64,000 nucleotides of DNA, from the NCBI RefSeq assembly GCF_024970185.1, contig NZ_CP103965.1, forward strand, positions 2,104,001 through 2,168,000, read 5' to 3'. Source of the DNA: Pseudomonas sp. N3-W (lineage in GTDB: Bacteria > Pseudomonadota > Gammaproteobacteria > Pseudomonadales > Pseudomonadaceae). The notes under the pieces were generated by a model, which saw nothing but the letters and a program-made list of their open reading frames with translations, was not told where the DNA came from and searched no databases. Position numbers and translations under genes: made by a program. Positions 27,892 to 36,973 of the stretch are shown here, in pieces. Position 1 is the first letter of the stretch. Every line of letters starts with the position of its first letter.

Positions 27892-29255
27892 GCTACTGCT
27901 GGCCCCCCATCTCCCTGAGGCAACTCGATCACAAACCGCGTCCACCCATCACTCGATTCGCAACGAATCTGCCCGCCATGGGCCCGAATGATCGACTGGG
28001 TAATCGCCAGCCCCAACCCCGCATGCTCACTGCTGCCTTCTTGCCGTGCCGGGTCCGCCCGGTAGAAACGGTCGAATAATCGAGGCAGCAAGCCCTCGGC
28101 AATCCCGTCCCCGGTATTTTCCACGATCACTTTCAGTCCTTTGGACTGCTCGACAATGCGCACCCGAACCTCGCCATCGACCGGCGCAAAACGCAGCGCA
28201 TTGTCCAGCAAGTTGGAAAGTGCCCGCCGCAACATGTTGCGATCGCCCTCCATCCGAGCGTTGCCCTCGCGGGTCAATGTCACCTGCGCGTCTTCAGCCA
28301 GCGGCGCGAAGAACTCCAGCAACAGATCCACTTCCTCCGCCAGTTCCAGGCGTTCGCGCTTGGGCATCAGCAAGCCGTGATCAGCCTTGGCCAGGTACAG
28401 CATGTCGTTGACCAGTTGCGCCATCCATTGCAGCTCTTCGAGGTTGCTGTGCAGCGCCTCGCGATAATCCTCGATGGGCCGTGGCCGGGTGAGGGTGACC
28501 TGGGTGTGGGTCAGCAGGTTCGACAGCGGTGTGCGCAGTTCATGGGCGATGTCGGCGGAGAACGCCGAAAGCCGTTGAAAAGAGTCGTCGAGCCGTCCGA
28601 GCATGGCATTGAAGCTGTGGGCCAATTCCGCAAGTTCTGGAGGCATTTTCTCTTCAGGCAGCCGCGCATTAAGCGATTGTGCCGACACCCCACGGGCCAC
28701 CGCGCTCATGCGCCGTAACGGGCGCAAACCACTGCGCGCCGCCCAGGCACCGAGCAGGGCGGTGGCCAGAGCGGACAGGCCGACGGTCAGCCAGATCAGG
28801 TGCTGCATGCGTTGCAGAAAGTGTTGGTGATGGGTGATGTCCAGCAGCAAGGTCAGTTGTGGTGAATCGGGTTTATCGGCAAACAGCGGGGCGTTCAGCA
28901 CGCGGTAGTCCGTGCCGTTCTCGCTGATCGTCGACAGGCCCGGCGCACGAGGTAAATCACTGGGCAGGCGAGTGGCGCTGTCAAACCAGCGCACGCCATC
29001 GCTGCCGCTGATGCGCAAAGACAGATCGGCCTGACGGCTCAGCTCATCCTGCAGTTTGACCTCGCTGCCACTGGGCTGAATGTCATGCAGGGCCCGGCGC
29101 AAACCGATCAGCTTGCCGTCCAGCAATTGCTGGTCCAGCTCAATGAAGTGCGCTTCGCTGGCGCGGTTGAACAACACCCCGGCGAACAGCGAAACCACGG
29201 CGGTGCAGGCTGCAAACAGCAATGCCAGACGATTGCTTAAAGAAAGTCGGCGCAT
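27852..29255 (-). CDS. copS: Heavy-metal (copper) sensor histidine kinase, CopS/CusS type
   Basis: 467-aa inner-membrane kinase. TM1 is at residues 7-29, a periplasmic sensor domain runs to about 150, and TM2 (LIWLTVGLSALATALLGAWA) is followed by HAMP, HisKA with phospho-His in SADIAHELRTPLSNLLTHTQ, and HATPase (LSNLLDNALRFAP, GLGLAITQSI). It overlaps the response regulator by 1 nt (TGATG). The copper assignment rests on the CusS-like layout, the regulator type, the cupredoxin across the intergenic region and the CopR-type box at 29998. The C-terminus is encoded within the REP arm. Confidence 0.87.
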   Translation of the reverse strand: MRRLSLSNRLALLFAACTAVVSLFAGVLFNRASEAHFIELDQQLLDGKLIGLRRALHDIQPSGSEVKLQDELSRQADLSLRISGSDGVRWFDSATRLPSDLPRAPGLSTISENGTDYRVLNAPLFADKPDSPQLTLLLDITHHQHFLQRMQHLIWLTVGLSALATALLGAWAARSGLRPLRRMSAVARGVSAQSLNARLPEEKMPPELAELAHSFNAMLGRLDDSFQRLSAFSADIAHELRTPLSNLLTHTQVTLTRPRPIEDYREALHSNLEELQWMAQLVNDMLYLAKADHGLLMPKRERLELAEEVDLLLEFFAPLAEDAQVTLTREGNARMEGDRNMLRRALSNLLDNALRFAPVDGEVRVRIVEQSKGLKVIVENTGDGIAEGLLPRLFDRFYRADPARQEGSSEHAGLGLAITQSIIRAHGGQIRCESSDGWTRFVIELPQGDGGPAVAASSRASPLPQGS

Positions 29256-29935
29256 CAGGCGAGGCGCTCTTCGAGGACGTAGCCCATGCCGCGCACGGTA
29301 TGGATCAGTTTGTTGGGGAAATCATCGTCGACTTTCAGGCGCAATCGGCGGATCGCCACTTCGATGACATTGGTGTCGCTGTCGAAATTCATGTCCCAGA
29401 CCTGGGAGGCGATGAGCGACTTGGGCAGCACTTCACCTTGCCTGCGCAGAAACATTTCCAGCAGGGCGAACTCCTTGGCGGTCAGGTCGATACGTTGACC
29501 ATCACGCTCGACCCGGCGGCGAATGAGGTCCAGGCGCAGGTCCGCCAGTTGCAGGCTGGTTTCCTGTGGTGAAGTGCTGCCGCGACGTAACAGGCTGCGG
29601 ACCCTGGCCAGCAGTTCGGAAAAGGCGAATGGCTTGACCAGGTAGTCGTCGGCGCCCAGTTCCAGGCCGTGGACTCTGTCCTCCACCGCGTCGCGCGCGG
29701 TCAGAAAAAGTACCGGCACAGTAAGCCCTGCACTGCGCACCGCTTGCAGGATTTGCCAGCCGTCCCGGCCGGGCAACATGACGTCGAGGATCAGCAGCGA
29801 GTAATCGCCACTCAGTGCCAGTTGTTGTCCGGTGCTGCCATCGGCCACCAGTTCGGTGTTAAAGCCGGCCTCAGTCAAGCCCTGGCGCAGGTAGTGGCCG
29901 GTTTTGGCCTGGTCTTCGACAATCAACAGTTTCAT
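29255..29935 (-). CDS. copR: OmpR-family response regulator, CopR/CusR type
   Basis: 226-aa regulator: receiver domain ([20 protein letters not shown]; phospho-Asp in [15 protein letters not shown]; Lys in [16 protein letters not shown]) and winged-helix DNA-binding domain ([37 protein letters not shown]). The residues match the CusR/CopR/IrlR heavy-metal branch. A CTGACA-N5-GTAAT box lies 62 bp upstream, between it and the divergent cupredoxin, so it probably controls both. Confidence 0.9.
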   Translation of the reverse strand: MKLLIVEDQAKTGHYLRQGLTEAGFNTELVADGSTGQQLALSGDYSLLILDVMLPGRDGWQILQAVRSAGLTVPVLFLTARDAVEDRVHGLELGADDYLVKPFAFSELLARVRSLLRRGSTSPQETSLQLADLRLDLIRRRVERDGQRIDLTAKEFALLEMFLRRQGEVLPKSLIASQVWDMNFDSDTNVIEVAIRRLRLKVDDDFPNKLIHTVRGMGYVLEERLA

Positions 29936-29997
29936 GGATGACTCTGGGTAAATGGAGCGAACGCTTTATACCGTGGCCAGCTGTGGTGCAGGCCAAC

Positions 29998-30024
29998 CTG
30001 ACAAAGTTGTAATCTGACTGTCAG
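29998..30024. promoter_or_regulatory. CopR-type operator
   Basis: CTGACAAAGTTGTAAT (29998-30013) fits the CTGACA-N5-GTAAT box described for Pseudomonas CopR. CTGACA also pairs with TGTCAG (30019-30024) as an inverted repeat. It lies between the divergent copRS and cupredoxin genes. Confidence 0.75.
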
Positions 30025-30090
30025 GTTAAGGGCAGGGATGTCAGTTTAGAGTTTTCCACAGGCTGAACCTCATCTTGTTGGAGTGCGACT

Positions 30091-30627
30091 ATGTTTTTGC
30101 GAAATCGTCTGGTATTGGCGGCCTGTTTGCTGGCGCTGAACTCGTCTGTGTGGGCGTCCCCGGCGCAAACCTACAACTTCGGTCAACCTGCTCCGGCAGC
30201 GAAGGCAAGCCGCAGCGTTGAAGTGGTGATGGGCGACATGTCCTTCACGCCCAAGGCGATTGATATCAAGGCCGGTGAGACGATTCGTTTTGTGCTGGTG
30301 AACAAGGGACAGCTGCTGCACGAATTCAACCTCGGCGACGCGGCGATGCATGCCGAGCATCAGCAGGAAATGTTGAAGATGCAGCAAAGCGGGATGCTGA
30401 CGCCTACAGCCATGAAGGAAATGGACCACGGCTCGATGGCGGGTATGGAGGACTCATCACAAGGGCATGGCATGAAGCACGATGACCCCAACAGCGTGTT
30501 GGTGCCACCGGGCAAAACCGCCGAGCTGACCTGGACTTTCACCAAGGCCGCCAACCTGGAATTTGCCTGCAACATTCCAGGGCACTATCAGGCTGGTATG
30601 GTTGGCAAATTGACAGTCAGTCAGTAA
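30091..30627 (+). CDS. Periplasmic cupredoxin (copper-inducible, CopI-like)
   Basis: 178-aa exported cupredoxin with signal peptide cleaved near SVWA-SPA. Type-1 copper ligands are visible: His in LLHEFNLG, and Cys and His in EFACNIPGHYQAGM, with a Met after. Between them is a Met/His-rich loop (MHAEHQQEM..., MDHGSMAGM, HGMKHDD) that could bind extra Cu(I). It is likely part of the periplasmic copper defence governed by the divergent copRS. GGAG 9 nt upstream is the ribosome site. Confidence 0.88.
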   Translation: MFLRNRLVLAACLLALNSSVWASPAQTYNFGQPAPAAKASRSVEVVMGDMSFTPKAIDIKAGETIRFVLVNKGQLLHEFNLGDAAMHAEHQQEMLKMQQSGMLTPTAMKEMDHGSMAGMEDSSQGHGMKHDDPNSVLVPPGKTAELTWTFTKAANLEFACNIPGHYQAGMVGKLTVSQ

Positions 30628-30688
30628 GCATTCAAAGGCAGGCGCAAAGGCTGATAGAATCCGCTGATTATTCAGTCAGGTTTCCGCC

Positions 30689-31519
30689 ATGCATCCCGCA
30701 GCCGAACACTCGCCGCTGGGCAAATCCAGCGAATACATCGCCACTTACACGCCGTCCTTGCTGTTCCCGATCCCGCGCACCGCGAAATGGGCCGAACTGG
30801 GCCTTACAGCGGACACGCTGCCGTACAAGGGCGTGGACTTCTGGAATTGCTTCGAGCTGTCGTGGTTGCTGCCTTCGGGCAAGCCAGTGGTGGCGATCGG
30901 TGAGTTCTGCATCCCGGCGGACTCGCCGAACATCATCGAGTCCAAGTCGTTCAAGCTGTACCTCAACTCTTTGAACCAGACGGCATTTGTCGATACGGCA
31001 AGCCTCGAAGCGACGCTGGTCAAAGACCTGTCGGCGGCAGCCGGCAAGCCGGTGGGCGTGCGGGTTCGCAGCCTTAAAGATGTGGAAGCCGAAGGCGTCG
31101 TGGCCTTGCCGGGTGTGTGCATCGATGATCTGGAGATCAGTGTCAGCAACTACGAGCATCCGCGCCCGGAACTGCTGCGTTGCGATGATTCGCGCATTGT
31201 CGAAGAGAGCGTGCACAGCCATTTGCTCAAATCCAATTGCCCGGTGACCAGCCAGCCGGACTGGGGCAGCGTGACGGTCCAATACCGTGGCGCGGCGCTC
31301 GATCACGCGAGTTTGCTGGCGTACATCGTCAGCTTCCGCCAGCACTCGGACTTTCATGAACAGTGCGTGGAGCGGATCTTCCTCGACCTGCAACGGTTGC
31401 TGAAACCCGAGAAGTTGACCGTGTTTGCGCGGTATGTACGGCGGGGTGGGTTGGATATCAACCCGTATCGCAGTACCGAAGACGCTCAACTGCCGAACCA
31501 CCGCTTGGTCCGTCAATAA
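30689..31519 (+). CDS. queF: NADPH-dependent 7-cyano-7-deazaguanine reductase
   Basis: Reduces preQ0 nitrile to preQ1 amine in queuosine biosynthesis. It is the 276-aa bimodular form. The N-terminal half carries the QueF motif [14 protein letters not shown]. The C-terminal half carries the catalytic Cys in [14 protein letters not shown], with the Asp of PDWG. No preQ1 riboswitch-like element is evident in the 61 bp before it. It is followed by a REP pair and a terminator. Confidence 0.96.
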   Translation: MHPAAEHSPLGKSSEYIATYTPSLLFPIPRTAKWAELGLTADTLPYKGVDFWNCFELSWLLPSGKPVVAIGEFCIPADSPNIIESKSFKLYLNSLNQTAFVDTASLEATLVKDLSAAAGKPVGVRVRSLKDVEAEGVVALPGVCIDDLEISVSNYEHPRPELLRCDDSRIVEESVHSHLLKSNCPVTSQPDWGSVTVQYRGAALDHASLLAYIVSFRQHSDFHEQCVERIFLDLQRLLKPEKLTVFARYVRRGGLDINPYRSTEDAQLPNHRLVRQ

Positions 31520-31526
31520 AAATCCA

Positions 31527-31619
31527 ATGTGGAAGCGGGCTTGCTCGCGAAGAGGCCAGCACATTCAATATCAATGCTGACTGACACACCGCTTTCGCGA
31601 GCAAGCCCGCTCCCACAGT
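31527..31619. repeat. REP inverted pair
   Basis: GTGGAAGCGGGCTTGCTCGC (from 31529) and its inverse GCGAGCAAGCCCGCTCCCAC (31598-31617), with the internal ACTGACACACCGC linker common to several pairs in this window. Confidence 0.88.
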
Positions 31620-31645
31620 GGAATGCATTTCAAATCGAAGCTATT

Positions 31646-31678
31646 AAAAAGCCCCGCTATCACGAGCAGGGCTTTTTT
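31646..31678. terminator. Bidirectional terminator between queF and DUF4404 gene
   Basis: AAAAAGCCC (31646-31654) / GGGCTTTTTT (31669-31678), with an inner GCT/AGC extension, between convergent genes. Confidence 0.8.
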
Positions 31679-31691
31679 GTATCTGGCTGAT

Positions 31692-31955
31692 TCAGATCCC
31701 GATGTTGCCCAGCGTCTGCACAATGTTGCGCAAAGTGCCGGCAATGGCGGGGTGTTCGAGTTCGAAGCGTTCGACGGCCAGGTTTACACCGTCGGCGAGG
31801 TTGGAGTCTTTGGTTTTGGTTTCCAGTTCAAGCTCAAGTTCGATCTGTTGCATCAGCGTATGCAGATCGGCGCGCTCGGCTTCGGACAGCGGCGGATTCT
31901 GATCCAATTGCTCGCGCAGGGTATTGAGCTGTTCTTGCAGTTCGCGGGCAGGCAT
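31692..31955 (-). CDS. DUF4404 family protein
   Basis: 87-aa acidic, helical protein starting MPARELQEQLNTLREQLDQN; it looks like a small coiled coil followed by a short conserved HPAIAGTLRNIVQTLGNIGI tail. Start ATG 31955 with AAGGAAG upstream. The family is common in Pseudomonas beside queF. Function unknown. Confidence 0.78.
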   Translation of the reverse strand: MPARELQEQLNTLREQLDQNPPLSEAERADLHTLMQQIELELELETKTKDSNLADGVNLAVERFELEHPAIAGTLRNIVQTLGNIGI

Positions 31956-32064
31956 GGCGTTCTTCCTTTTATCGATAGGCACTGGCATAGACCGCAGCAG
32001 CACGCCAAAGGTCTATGGCTGACCTCTAGATTAATCCACTCCCGGGTAACCTGCATGATCTCGA

Positions 32065-32685
32065 TCAGGGCTTTTCGCCCTTGAGCCGGCGCAGGCTGAT
32101 GTCTGCCAGGCAGGTGTCGAGTTCCCCCAGATGATCAATTACCGAATGCACCCCAAGGCCGAACAACTGCACTGTGGCCTTGCCACGCAGATGTTCACGT
32201 TCCTTTTGGCTCAAGGCGTGCCATTCACCAGGCGTAAGCCCGCAAAGTGAGCCGCAGGAGGCCAGGCCGATGGTCCACAATCCGGCGTTAAGTCCGGCTT
32301 GCAGCAGGCGTGGTTCGCCACTGACCAGCACGCAGCCATCCAGACGCTCGACATTCAGCGCCATCAACGCTTGCCAGCAGGCATTCGGCGCGGGCCATGG
32401 ATTGTTGGCAGCGGGGCTTTGTGAGGGCTTGATCCAGTCGGGCAGATCGGTCGCCAGTGCATGGCTGAGCGCAGTGGGAAGTTCATCGAGCCAGGCGCAG
32501 GGAATTTGTTGGCGCTGCAAGCTGCGCAGGCTATCCAGCGCACCGGGAGTGACTTGCGCATGCTCGGCGTTGGGTATGCCATGCGTGCGCGTGCGGGCAC
32601 CGAAATCCACCAGGCAACCACTGAGACCGAAGAGCACGGCGGTCAGGCCTGGAGCAGCAATGGGCAAGGCTTCGGCACGCGTCAT
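32065..32685 (-). CDS. HAD-superfamily protein lacking the catalytic Asp (phosphonatase-like)
   Basis: 206-aa protein with the overall order of a phosphonoacetaldehyde-hydrolase-like HAD protein. Motif I, normally F-D-x-D/S-G-T/C-L-V-D, reads VLFGLSGCLVDFGA, so the nucleophilic Asp is Gly (codon GGT, one change from GAT). The second motif-I position is Ser. The rest of the fold seems intact (CVLVSGEPRLLQAGLNAGLW). It is either a pseudoenzyme or a recently inactivated copy. It lies between the DUF4404 gene and mlaA, on the opposite strand to mlaA. Confidence 0.72.
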   Translation of the reverse strand: MTRAEALPIAAPGLTAVLFGLSGCLVDFGARTRTHGIPNAEHAQVTPGALDSLRSLQRQQIPCAWLDELPTALSHALATDLPDWIKPSQSPAANNPWPAPNACWQALMALNVERLDGCVLVSGEPRLLQAGLNAGLWTIGLASCGSLCGLTPGEWHALSQKEREHLRGKATVQLFGLGVHSVIDHLGELDTCLADISLRRLKGEKP

Positions 32686-32884
32686 TTCTACATCCCTGAA
32701 ATAGTCGCAAGCCTATGGAACGAGAGTGACAATTACGTGACACGAGTATGAAACGCCCGGTGACACTACCGTCGACTGTCAGCCGATTCGCAGGATGCTG
32801 CCTAAACCTCTCTTTCCGTCTTATACTAGCCAACTTAACGCTTGGGCCGCGCGCCCGCGCCAGTACAATCCAAGGAGTTTTTAT

Positions 32885-33574
32885 ATGCGCTGGAGCAATC
32901 ATCTCGCTCAGCTTTGTGTGTGTGCCAGTGTGTTGCTGGTCCCGTTCGCCGCTCAGGCGGCCTCGGAAGACGATCCTTGGGAAAGCGTTAACCGCCCAAT
33001 CTACCAGTTCAACGACTTCGTCGACACCTATGCCCTGAAGCCAATTGCTCAGGGTTATGACTATGTGACGCCGCAATTCCTGGAAGACGGCATCCACAAC
33101 ATGTTCCGTAACGTCGGTGACGTGACCAACCTGTTCAACAACGTGTTGCAAGCCAAGCCGCATGCCGCTGGCGTCGACACTGCCCGTATCCTGCTCAACA
33201 CCACGTTCGGCGTGGCAGGTTTCTTCGACGTGGGCACTAAAATGGGCCTGCAACGCAGCGACGAAGATTTCGGCCAGACCCTCGGCCACTGGGGCGTCGG
33301 CAGCGGTCCTTACGTGATGCTGCCGCTGCTGGGCCCAAGCACACTGCGTGATGCGCCGTCCAAGGTGGTTGACAGCTACACCGGCCCGTATCCCTACATC
33401 AACGATATTCCGGTACGTAACTCGGTGTTTGGCCTGAACATCGTCGATACGCGCGCCAGCCTGTTGTCTGCCGAGAAGCTGATCAACGGTGACAAATACA
33501 TCTTCATCCGCAATGCGTATTTGCAGAACCGCGAATTCAAGGTCAAAGACGGCCACGTCGTAGACGATTTTTGA
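32885..33574 (+). CDS. mlaA: MlaA/VacJ outer-membrane phospholipid-removal protein
   Basis: Part of the Mla system that returns misplaced phospholipids from the outer leaflet. 229 aa. Conserved DPWESVNRPIYQFNDFVD, LNTTFGVAGFFDVGTKMG, DFGQTLGHWGVGSGPYVMLP and LLGPSTLRDAPS blocks. The signal (MRWSNHLAQLCVCASVLLVP...AAQA) ends without a lipobox Cys before ASEDD, unlike E. coli MlaA, so it may not be lipidated. Start ATG 32885 behind AAGGAG. TATACT at 32822 is a possible -10. Confidence 0.93.
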   Translation: MRWSNHLAQLCVCASVLLVPFAAQAASEDDPWESVNRPIYQFNDFVDTYALKPIAQGYDYVTPQFLEDGIHNMFRNVGDVTNLFNNVLQAKPHAAGVDTARILLNTTFGVAGFFDVGTKMGLQRSDEDFGQTLGHWGVGSGPYVMLPLLGPSTLRDAPSKVVDSYTGPYPYINDIPVRNSVFGLNIVDTRASLLSAEKLINGDKYIFIRNAYLQNREFKVKDGHVVDDF

Positions 33575-33592
33575 TTTAGAACGGTAAAAAAC

Positions 33593-33623
33593 GAAGAAGG
33601 CGGCCAATTGGCCGCCTTCTTTC
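33593..33623. terminator. Bidirectional terminator between mlaA and PilZ gene
   Basis: Perfect 12-bp stem AAGAAGGCGGCC / GGCCGCCTTCTT around AATT, T-rich on both sides, between convergent genes. Confidence 0.9.
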
Positions 33624-33638
33624 GTTGTGGATTCGTGT

Positions 33639-33938
33639 TTATTTCATTTTCAGGATTGTAAGCCCGAGTTTTTGGCTGCCAGCGTCCTGTTCCTTCACCC
33701 AGACTACTTCGGTGTCGGCCTCAAGCCCTTTGAGTGCCGTGTGCTCGGAGTCGATTCGTACGCTGAGCCGGTCGCCGACCTTGAACAAACGCGGCGCCTC
33801 AACCTGCATGCCACTGCTGGAAAGGTCGATACAGACGGCTGGCACCTCATCGCCTTCGTGAATCAGCGAGACATCGGCATCGACCCGCATACGGATGAAA
33901 TCGCGCTTTTCGCTGTAGTCCCGATCGGTTTGACTCAT
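33639..33938 (-). CDS. PilZ domain c-di-GMP binding protein
   Basis: 99-aa single-domain PilZ protein. RDFIR (RxxxR) followed by MRVDADVSL, and DLSSSGMQVE (DxSxxG), are both intact, so c-di-GMP binding is expected. Start ATG 33938 chosen because GGAAGG lies 9 nt upstream; an in-frame ATG at 33947 directly abuts that site. A short PilZ gene in this position next to rssB is conserved in pseudomonads; the partner is unknown. Confidence 0.85.
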   Translation of the reverse strand: MSQTDRDYSEKRDFIRMRVDADVSLIHEGDEVPAVCIDLSSSGMQVEAPRLFKVGDRLSVRIDSEHTALKGLEADTEVVWVKEQDAGSQKLGLTILKMK

Positions 33939-34214
33939 GCGCTCCATCCTTCCATTGGGTTACGGTTTTGTCTGTTCTTATAACTCCCGGTGATTTGAGA
34001 AGTAAAGACGTCAGGCGACCATCGGCGTGAGCTTGAAACGCCCCGCGGATGGGAGTACCGTCTGCGCCTTAGAAGGGCACCTCTGATGTGAATGTGTGTC
34101 GGGCAAATGCTCGAAAACAGTGCACCAGAGAGGCTAGAAAGCGAATCCAGTAGTGTGAGTCGGGTCAAAACCCCAGCCTGCTACGCCAACCTAATTCTGG
34201 CGCCGTTTGCCCAC

Positions 34215-35396
34215 ATGCCAAAAACCAGTGCCACGCTGCTGATAATCGATGATGACGAAGTAGTGCGCGCGAGCCTCGCCGCCTATTTGGAAGACAGTGG
34301 TTTCAGCGTCCTGCAGGCCAGCAATGGCCAGCAAGGTCTTCAGGTATTCGAGCAAGACAAGCCCGACTTGGTCATCTGCGATCTGCGCATGCCGCAGATG
34401 GGCGGACTCGAGCTCATTCGCCAGGTCACCGAGCTGTCGCCGCAAATCCCGGTCATCGTGGTTTCGGGCGCTGGCGTGATGAACGATGCGGTCGAGGCCC
34501 TGCGCCTGGGCGCAGCGGATTACCTGATCAAGCCACTTGAAGATCTGGCTGTGCTCGAGCACTCCGTGCGCCGGGCCCTGGATCGTGCGCGCCTGTTGCT
34601 GGAAAACCAGCGCTACCGCGACAAGCTGGAAAAGGCCAATCGCGAGCTCGAAGCCAGCCTGAACCTGCTCCAGGAAGACCAGAACGCTGGTCGCCAGGTG
34701 CAGATGAACATGCTGCCGGTCAGTCCGTGGACGATCGACGAGTTCCAGTTTGCGCACCAGATCATCCCGTCGCTGTACCTGTCGGGTGATTTCGTCGACT
34801 ACTTTCGGGTCGACGAGCGTCGGGTAGCGTTCTACCTGGCGGACGTTTCCGGGCATGGCGCCTCTTCAGCCTTCGTTACGGTACTGTTGAAGTTCATGAC
34901 CACGCGCTTGCTGTTCGAGTCCAAGCGCAACGGCACCTTGCCCGAATTCAAGCCTTCAGAGGTTCTTGGTCATATCAACCGGGGCCTGATCAGTTGTAAG
35001 CTGGGTAAACACGTCACAATGGTCGGTGGAGTCATCGACGAGGAGACAGGTTTGTTGACCTATAGCATCGGTGGCCATCTACCGTTGCCAGTGTTGTACA
35101 CCCCAGACAGTGTTCGTTATCTGGAAGGGCGCGGTCTGCCGGTGGGCCTCTTCAATGAAGCCACCTACGAAGATCACGTACTGGAATTGCCACCGACGTT
35201 CAGCCTGACGCTGATGTCTGATGGCATTTTGGACCTTTTGCCAGAACAGACACTCAAAGAGAAAGAAGCGGCGTTGCCCCAACGGGTCAAGGCTGCGGGC
35301 GGCACCCTGGATGGGCTGCGGCAGGTTTTTGGATTGGCCACGCTAGGGGAGATGCCGGATGATATCGCCCTGTTGGTGTTGAGCAGGAATCTTTAA
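34215..35396 (+). CDS. rssB: RssB-type response regulator with PP2C/SpoIIE phosphatase domain
   Basis: 393 aa. Receiver domain (LLIIDDDEVVRASLAAYLED; phospho-Asp56 in DLVICDLRMPQMGG; YLIKPLED), a coiled linker, then a PPM phosphatase with all metal motifs: YLSGDFVDYF, LADVSGHGASSA, LMSDGILDL and MPDDIALLV. By analogy with the RssB/RssC system, the phosphatase acts on its partner anti-anti-sigma protein to tune RpoS turnover or activity. Start ATG 34215 (MPKTSATLL); the upstream in-frame sequence is long but without a ribosome site. It overlaps rssC by 1 nt. Confidence 0.9.
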   Translation: MPKTSATLLIIDDDEVVRASLAAYLEDSGFSVLQASNGQQGLQVFEQDKPDLVICDLRMPQMGGLELIRQVTELSPQIPVIVVSGAGVMNDAVEALRLGAADYLIKPLEDLAVLEHSVRRALDRARLLLENQRYRDKLEKANRELEASLNLLQEDQNAGRQVQMNMLPVSPWTIDEFQFAHQIIPSLYLSGDFVDYFRVDERRVAFYLADVSGHGASSAFVTVLLKFMTTRLLFESKRNGTLPEFKPSEVLGHINRGLISCKLGKHVTMVGGVIDEETGLLTYSIGGHLPLPVLYTPDSVRYLEGRGLPVGLFNEATYEDHVLELPPTFSLTLMSDGILDLLPEQTLKEKEAALPQRVKAAGGTLDGLRQVFGLATLGEMPDDIALLVLSRNL

Positions 35397-35878
35397 TGAG
35401 TACCGGTAGAATCCAGTTCGCCGAGCAGGACGGCACCTTCGTCCTCAAGTTCGTCGGTGAAGTTCGCCTGACCCTGTGTTCGGCGTTGGATGCGACTATT
35501 GAGCGGATCTTCACGGCGTTGAATTTCAACACGATCGTGATCGACCTGACCGAAACCCGCAGCATCGACAGCACTACCCTTGGCCTGCTGGCCAAACTGT
35601 CCATCCTGTCGCGGCAAAAGGTCGGCCTGCTGCCGACCGTCGTGACCACCCACGAAGACATCACCCGGCTGCTGCAGTCCATGGGTTTCGAACAGGTGTT
35701 CAACATCGTCAACAAGCCGGTGCCATGCCCGGAATGCCTTGATGACCTGCCAGACCAGGACCAGTCCGAAGAAGTGGTGCGGATCAAGGTGCTCGAAGCG
35801 CACAAGATCCTCATGGGCCTGAACGATTCCAATCGTGAAGCGTTCCACGACCTGGTGAATGCACTGGAGCGGCATTGA
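35396..35878 (+). CDS. rssC: RssC anti-sigma factor antagonist (STAS domain)
   Basis: 160-aa protein whose first 100 residues form a STAS domain. The phosphorylatable region reads DLTETRSIDSTTLGLLAKLS. The C-terminal extension (CPECLDDLPDQDQSEEVVRI ...) carries a CPEC pair and is characteristic of RssC. It starts on the last base of rssB (TAATG), so translation is coupled and a kinase/phosphatase partner switch is expected. A terminator follows after a single REP. Confidence 0.9.
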   Translation: MSTGRIQFAEQDGTFVLKFVGEVRLTLCSALDATIERIFTALNFNTIVIDLTETRSIDSTTLGLLAKLSILSRQKVGLLPTVVTTHEDITRLLQSMGFEQVFNIVNKPVPCPECLDDLPDQDQSEEVVRIKVLEAHKILMGLNDSNREAFHDLVNALERH

Positions 35879-35903
35879 TCCGCTGATCAGGTGGCACCAA
35901 TCC

Positions 35904-35936
35904 CCTTGTGGGAGCCGGACTTGCCCGCAATGGCTG
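35904..35936. repeat. Single REP element
   Basis: CCTTGTGGGAGCCGGACTTG (from 35904) ends in CCCGCAATGG. It is one arm only, between rssC and the tal terminator. Confidence 0.65.
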
Positions 35937-35993
35937 TCTGATAGCCACCGAATAAGCCGGGCGAAGCCACAGCGTCCACCGCCGCCAACGCAC

Positions 35994-36028
35994 AAAAAAG
36001 GGCGAACCCATTCAGGTTCGCCCTTTTT
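35994..36028. terminator. Bidirectional terminator between rssC and tal
   Basis: AAAAAAGGGCGAACC / GGTTCGCCCTTTTT around CATTCA, A-rich and T-rich flanks for both directions. Confidence 0.9.
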
Positions 36029-36046
36029 GCATTGCGCTAAATCAAA

Positions 36047-36973
36047 TCACAGCTTGGCCTGCAACAGCGCCTCAAGCTTCTCCTGATCCCGGGCAAACTG
36101 ACGAATGCCTTCGGCCAGCTTCTCGGTCGCCATCGCGTCTTCGTTGGACAACCAGCGGAACTGCGCTTCATTGAGGTTCAAGCGTGCTTCGCCGGCATGC
36201 CCTGGCGCCAGTTTGCGCTCCAGCTTGCCATTATCGGCCGCCAGCTTCTCCAACAGATCCGGGCTGATGGTCAGGCGATCACACCCGGCCAGTTGCTCGA
36301 TCTGATTCAGGTTACGGAAGCTCGCGCCCATGACCACAGTCTTGTAGTCATTGGCCTTGTAGTAGTTGTAGATGCGGGTCACCGACTGCACGCCCGGATC
36401 ATCCGCGCCGGTGTAGTCGTTGCCGTTGGCTTTCTTGTACCAGTCGTAGATACGGCCCACGAATGGCGAAATCAGGAACACGCCGGCATCGGCACAGGCC
36501 GCTGCCTGAGCGAAGGAGAACAGCAGGGTCAGGTTGCACTGAATGCCTTCCTTTTCCAGTTTCTCGGCAGCGCGGATGCCTTCCCAGGTGGAGGCGATCT
36601 TGATCAGTACACGGTCGCGGCCAATACCGGCCTTGTCGTACAGCTCGATCAGACGGTGCGCACGCTTCAATACGGCGTCAGTGTCGAACGACAGGCGCGC
36701 ATCCACTTCAGTGGAAATACGACCCGGTACAACCTTGAGAATCTCTTGCCCTACAGCAACGCCAAAACGGTCGCTGGCCAGGCCCACATCGCCCTTGCAG
36801 TCGTGAACGCAAGCGTTCAGCAACTCGGCGTAACCGGGAATCGCAGCGGCTTTGAGCAGCAGGGAAGGGTTGGTGGTGGCGTCTACCGGCTTGACGCGCG
36901 CGATAGCTTCGAAGTCGCCAGTATCGGCAACGACGGTGGTGATCTGTTTGAGTTGTTCCAGCTTGGAAGTCAT
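36047..36973 (-). CDS. tal: Transaldolase
   Basis: 308-aa class I aldolase-type transaldolase of the non-oxidative pentose phosphate pathway, B-type length. Motifs [14 protein letters not shown] at the N-terminus and the Schiff-base Lys in [20 protein letters not shown], then [19 protein letters not shown] and [14 protein letters not shown]. Start ATG 36973 ([10 protein letters not shown]). In P. aeruginosa dusA is adjacent; here about 2.9 kb separate them. Confidence 0.97.
   Translation of the reverse strand: MTSKLEQLKQITTVVADTGDFEAIARVKPVDATTNPSLLLKAAAIPGYAELLNACVHDCKGDVGLASDRFGVAVGQEILKVVPGRISTEVDARLSFDTDAVLKRAHRLIELYDKAGIGRDRVLIKIASTWEGIRAAEKLEKEGIQCNLTLLFSFAQAAACADAGVFLISPFVGRIYDWYKKANGNDYTGADDPGVQSVTRIYNYYKANDYKTVVMGASFRNLNQIEQLAGCDRLTISPDLLEKLAADNGKLERKLAPGHAGEARLNLNEAQFRWLSNEDAMATEKLAEGIRQFARDQEKLEALLQAKL

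Noticed and set aside
30628..30688. preQ1 riboswitch before queF
   Set aside because: Only 61 bp are available and no preQ1 aptamer-like hairpin with an A-rich tail is present.
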